From: Chlorobaculum sp.
GTDB lineage: Bacteria > Bacteroidota > Chlorobiia > Chlorobiales > Chlorobiaceae
NCBI GenBank assembly: GCA_013334855.1
Contig: JAAXWU010000004.1
Coordinates: 1 to 43,952, forward strand
Reading direction: 5' to 3'
DNA: 43,952 bases
Every line of letters begins with the position of its first letter. Position 1 is the stretch's first letter. Shown in pieces: positions 42,275 to 43,952 of the stretch. Below the pieces are notes generated by a model. That model did not search any database, had not been told where the DNA came from, and saw only the letters and a list, made by a program, of their open reading frames with translations. A program made the position numbers and the translations under genes.

Positions 42275-42889
42275 TTACCGGTTACTGTCACGATGCGCAG
42301 ACCGGATACGGTAAAGCTTTTCGGTGAAGCCGCCTTCGGTTTCGAAGCGTTGCGCAAGCGTGTCAATCTGACGGTCGAGCAGGCTGCAAGCGACAACGGT
42401 CAGCGTGAGGGCGGCATTGGCGGCGAGTTCGGGGAGCGTGGACGGCATGGACACGATGGACGGCGTGGATGGGTTTTTTCCGGTTGACTGGTTTTTGTGC
42501 TCTTGCAGCACCCAGTGCTCGACTTCGTCGGCGGTGGAACATTTTCGCTGGATCAGCGATTTGCGTCGGGGGTCGGTTGGCGGCCAGAGGGGAAGCTGGC
42601 GTTGTCGCAGATAGTCTTCGTAATCGAGGCGCAGCTCTTCGAGGCTTGCCCGTGCGACGCTGGTCAGTTTGAGTTCGGTCTTTCTTGAAGTCCCGGAAGC
42701 CTGGCTGCCCTCCGCGATGTTCTGCACACCGGATCGTGCCGCCTGAACCATCTGGTCATGCGTTCGACTGCGCTTTTCGATGTACCGGTCACAAAAGCGA
42801 ACGGTCACGTCATAGACAAGCCGCGCAATCTGAAAGCTCTTCAGCTTTCTGTACCCGCCATGCTCAGGAATGAGTGGCTCAATGTTCAT
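42275..42889 (-). CDS. Four-helix-bundle protein (23S rRNA intervening-sequence/S23 type) with repeat-encoded insert
   Basis: A 204-residue protein. YRKLKSFQIARLVYDVTVRFCDRYIEKR (13-40), AARSGVQNIAEGSQASGTSRKTELKLTSVARASLEELRLDYEDYLR (50-95) and a last helix (about 155-182, ending near GGFTEKLYRIR) follow the S23/IVP helical-bundle pattern (F-L-AWQxA, IxSSIxNIAEG, F-xxA-GSxxELxxxL). Function is unknown for the family. Between the second and last helices, residues about 140-154 (STPSIVSMPSTLPE) are encoded by a GTGGAC 9-bp repeat (42438-42471), an in-frame intrusion. The ATG at 42889 is chosen; the frame is open to a TTG at 43006 that overlaps the dnaG stop. A decayed partial copy lies at 40258-40370. 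Confidence 0.85.
   Translation of the reverse strand: MNIEPLIPEHGGYRKLKSFQIARLVYDVTVRFCDRYIEKRSRTHDQMVQAARSGVQNIAEGSQASGTSRKTELKLTSVARASLEELRLDYEDYLRQRQLPLWPPTDPRRKSLIQRKCSTADEVEHWVLQEHKNQSTGKNPSTPSIVSMPSTLPELAANAALTLTVVACSLLDRQIDTLAQRFETEGGFTEKLYRIRSAHRDSNR
42438..42471. repeat. GTGGAC 9-bp-period repeat inside a coding region
   Basis: Units GTGGACGGC, ATGGACACG, ATGGACGGC and GTGGATGGG run at exact 9-bp spacing inside the S23-type gene. Because 9 is divisible by three, the reading frame survives. Confidence 0.8.
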
Positions 42890-42969
42890 AATCCTGCCGC
42901 GAAAGGGGTTTCGGGGTAATCGCAACAATTGAATGTACTTAAAAGCAGCGAAAGAACGCGCATCCTCCA

Positions 42970-42998
42970 GTCCATTACCGTCCATCCAAGTCCATCTC
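42970..42998. repeat. GTCCAN repeat between dnaG and the S23-type gene
   Basis: Three GTCCAT units, here at 10-bp spacing, just downstream of the dnaG stop codon. Same family as 7966-7998 and 30037-30070. Confidence 0.65.
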
Positions 42999-43002
42999 CC
43001 CC

Positions 43003-43952
43003 TCAATCCCCCAGAATTCCCCTGATCGACTCGTCAACCTCTTGCTCCATTGCGCGGAACTGTTTGTTGTGTTCGAGCAGCGCTCTCGATAGCTGCTCCT
43101 GTTCGTGCGTGCTTGCGGCTGATCGGAGTTGCGCGAGGATTCGCTGCTTCTCTTTCTGCAGCGGTTCGAGCACGAGCGTCTTGACCGCCACGAGGAAGTG
43201 CGAGAGGCAGCGGCGGGCGTGCTGTTCGAGTTCGGCGGGGGTCGGGCGCGTGGCTTCGTTGACCGGCAGACGGAAGAGGATGTCGAAGGCGAGGTTGCGG
43301 TTCTCCTCCGTGTCGATGGCGCTGATCTCCGAGGAGATGTCGATGTGGCCGTCACGGTCGCTCATGCCTCGGAACCGCTCGATCAGATGAGCGACGATGG
43401 CCTGCGCGGCGGGATGGTCGAGGCGGAACATCGTTTCGTGCGATGCGGCGAAGGCAAGCACTTCGTTGCCGTAGTATGTGCTTTCGAGCAGCGCTTCGAG
43501 GAAGGTGCGCTCCGTGACGGAGAGCGGTCTCTGTCGCACGGGCGGCTGCGGAGCCGCTTCTTCGCGGCGCTGGCGCGGCTCTCGCGCACTGCGTCCGGCG
43601 TCGCTCGCGGCCATCACCTCGCGGAGCGTCTGGCGGCCAAGGTCGAGCTTTTTGGCGAGTTCGTCGAGGTACAGCTCCTTCTGCACCGGATCGGCGATCA
43701 GGGCGATGCTTTTTGTCATGGCCGAAACCGCTTTCGAGGCGGTGTCGGGACTCTCCATCCATCCTGCATCCTGGTAGCAGCGGAGCTGGAAATCCTGAAA
43801 CGAGCTTTTTTCACTCTCCAGCTCACCGAGAAACGCCTCCTTGCCGTAGTTGCGGATGAAGCTGTCGGGATCCTCCGCGCCGGGCAGCATCACCACCCAC
43901 GGCGTCAGCCCCTCGGCAAGCAGGATGTCGATCCCCGCGAGCATCGATTTCT
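43003..43952 (-). CDS. dnaG: DNA primase, C-terminal part (runs off window)
   Basis: The minus-strand frame enters from beyond base 43952 and gives about 316 residues. The first part, KSMLAGIDILLAEGLTPWVVMLPGAEDPDSFIRNYG, is the end of the TOPRIM catalytic core of DnaG, where the LPxGxDPDSFxR motif is typical. A helical stretch follows (KAVSAMTKSIALIADPVQKELYLDELAKKLDLGRQTLREVM), then an Arg/Pro-rich linker (about 120-140) and the C-terminal helicase-binding domain (PLSVTERTFLEALLES ... ESIRGILGD). It makes primers for replication and contacts DnaB. The zinc-binding N-terminus and RNA-polymerase core lie outside the window. It ends at 43003, overlapping a possible TTG start of the next gene. 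Confidence 0.93.
   Translation of the reverse strand, partial: KSMLAGIDILLAEGLTPWVVMLPGAEDPDSFIRNYGKEAFLGELESEKSSFQDFQLRCYQDAGWMESPDTASKAVSAMTKSIALIADPVQKELYLDELAKKLDLGRQTLREVMAASDAGRSAREPRQRREEAAPQPPVRQRPLSVTERTFLEALLESTYYGNEVLAFAASHETMFRLDHPAAQAIVAHLIERFRGMSDRDGHIDISSEISAIDTEENRNLAFDILFRLPVNEATRPTPAELEQHARRCLSHFLVAVKTLVLEPLQKEKQRILAQLRSAASTHEQEQLSRALLEHNKQFRAMEQEVDESIRGILGD

Overview
The window looks like chromosome from a green sulfur bacterium (Chlorobiota), most likely Chlorobaculum or a close relative. This rests on moderately high GC, the fused lpxC-fabZ gene typical of the Bacteroidota/Chlorobiota group, a split carB, a complete N-type ATPase operon, and several families of short dispersed repeats. 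The assignment is an inference from gene content and was not checked by a search.

Layout. 1-11 kb: partial isoprenylcysteine methyltransferase-like gene, isochorismatase-family hydrolase, SIMPL-domain protein, a lipid A/phospholipid pair (lpxK and a DUF374 acyltransferase), purD, a JAMM peptidase, the N-terminal half of carB coupled to trpC, rpe, and a BamA/TamA-type outer-membrane protein behind a DUF2795 gene. 11-21 kb: polA coupled to pheA, then yebC-ruvC-pgsA, a DnaA-box-rich gap, lpxC-fabZ, an inositol monophosphatase and tspO. 21-29 kb: a lipoprotein gene broken by an amber codon, an AT-rich foreign-looking gene with a HEPN-like end, a [2Fe-2S] ferredoxin, ftsK, gcvT, and a lemA-TPM-TPM cluster. 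29-33.5 kb: an outer-membrane protein, decayed toxin-antitoxin-like remnants, a short four-cysteine HiPIP-like gene, and a large alpha/beta hydrolase. 33.5-40.2 kb: atpDCQRBEFAG, a textbook N-ATPase operon without atpH. 40.2-43.95 kb: repeat-rich spacer holding a truncated copy of a four-helix-bundle (S23-type) gene, a PEP-CTERM protein, the intact S23-type gene, and the C-terminal part of dnaG.

Most of the window is core housekeeping. The less ordinary signals are: a T10 tract that sets the good start codon of the outer-membrane assembly gene out of frame by one base; the in-frame amber codon in the lipoprotein gene; a cluster of DnaA boxes between two convergent genes; a clamp-binding-like motif at the Pol I N-terminus; and a 9-bp-period repeat that has entered a coding sequence. 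I did not find a convincing wholly new multi-gene system. No tRNA, rRNA, CRISPR array or transposase gene was recognised.
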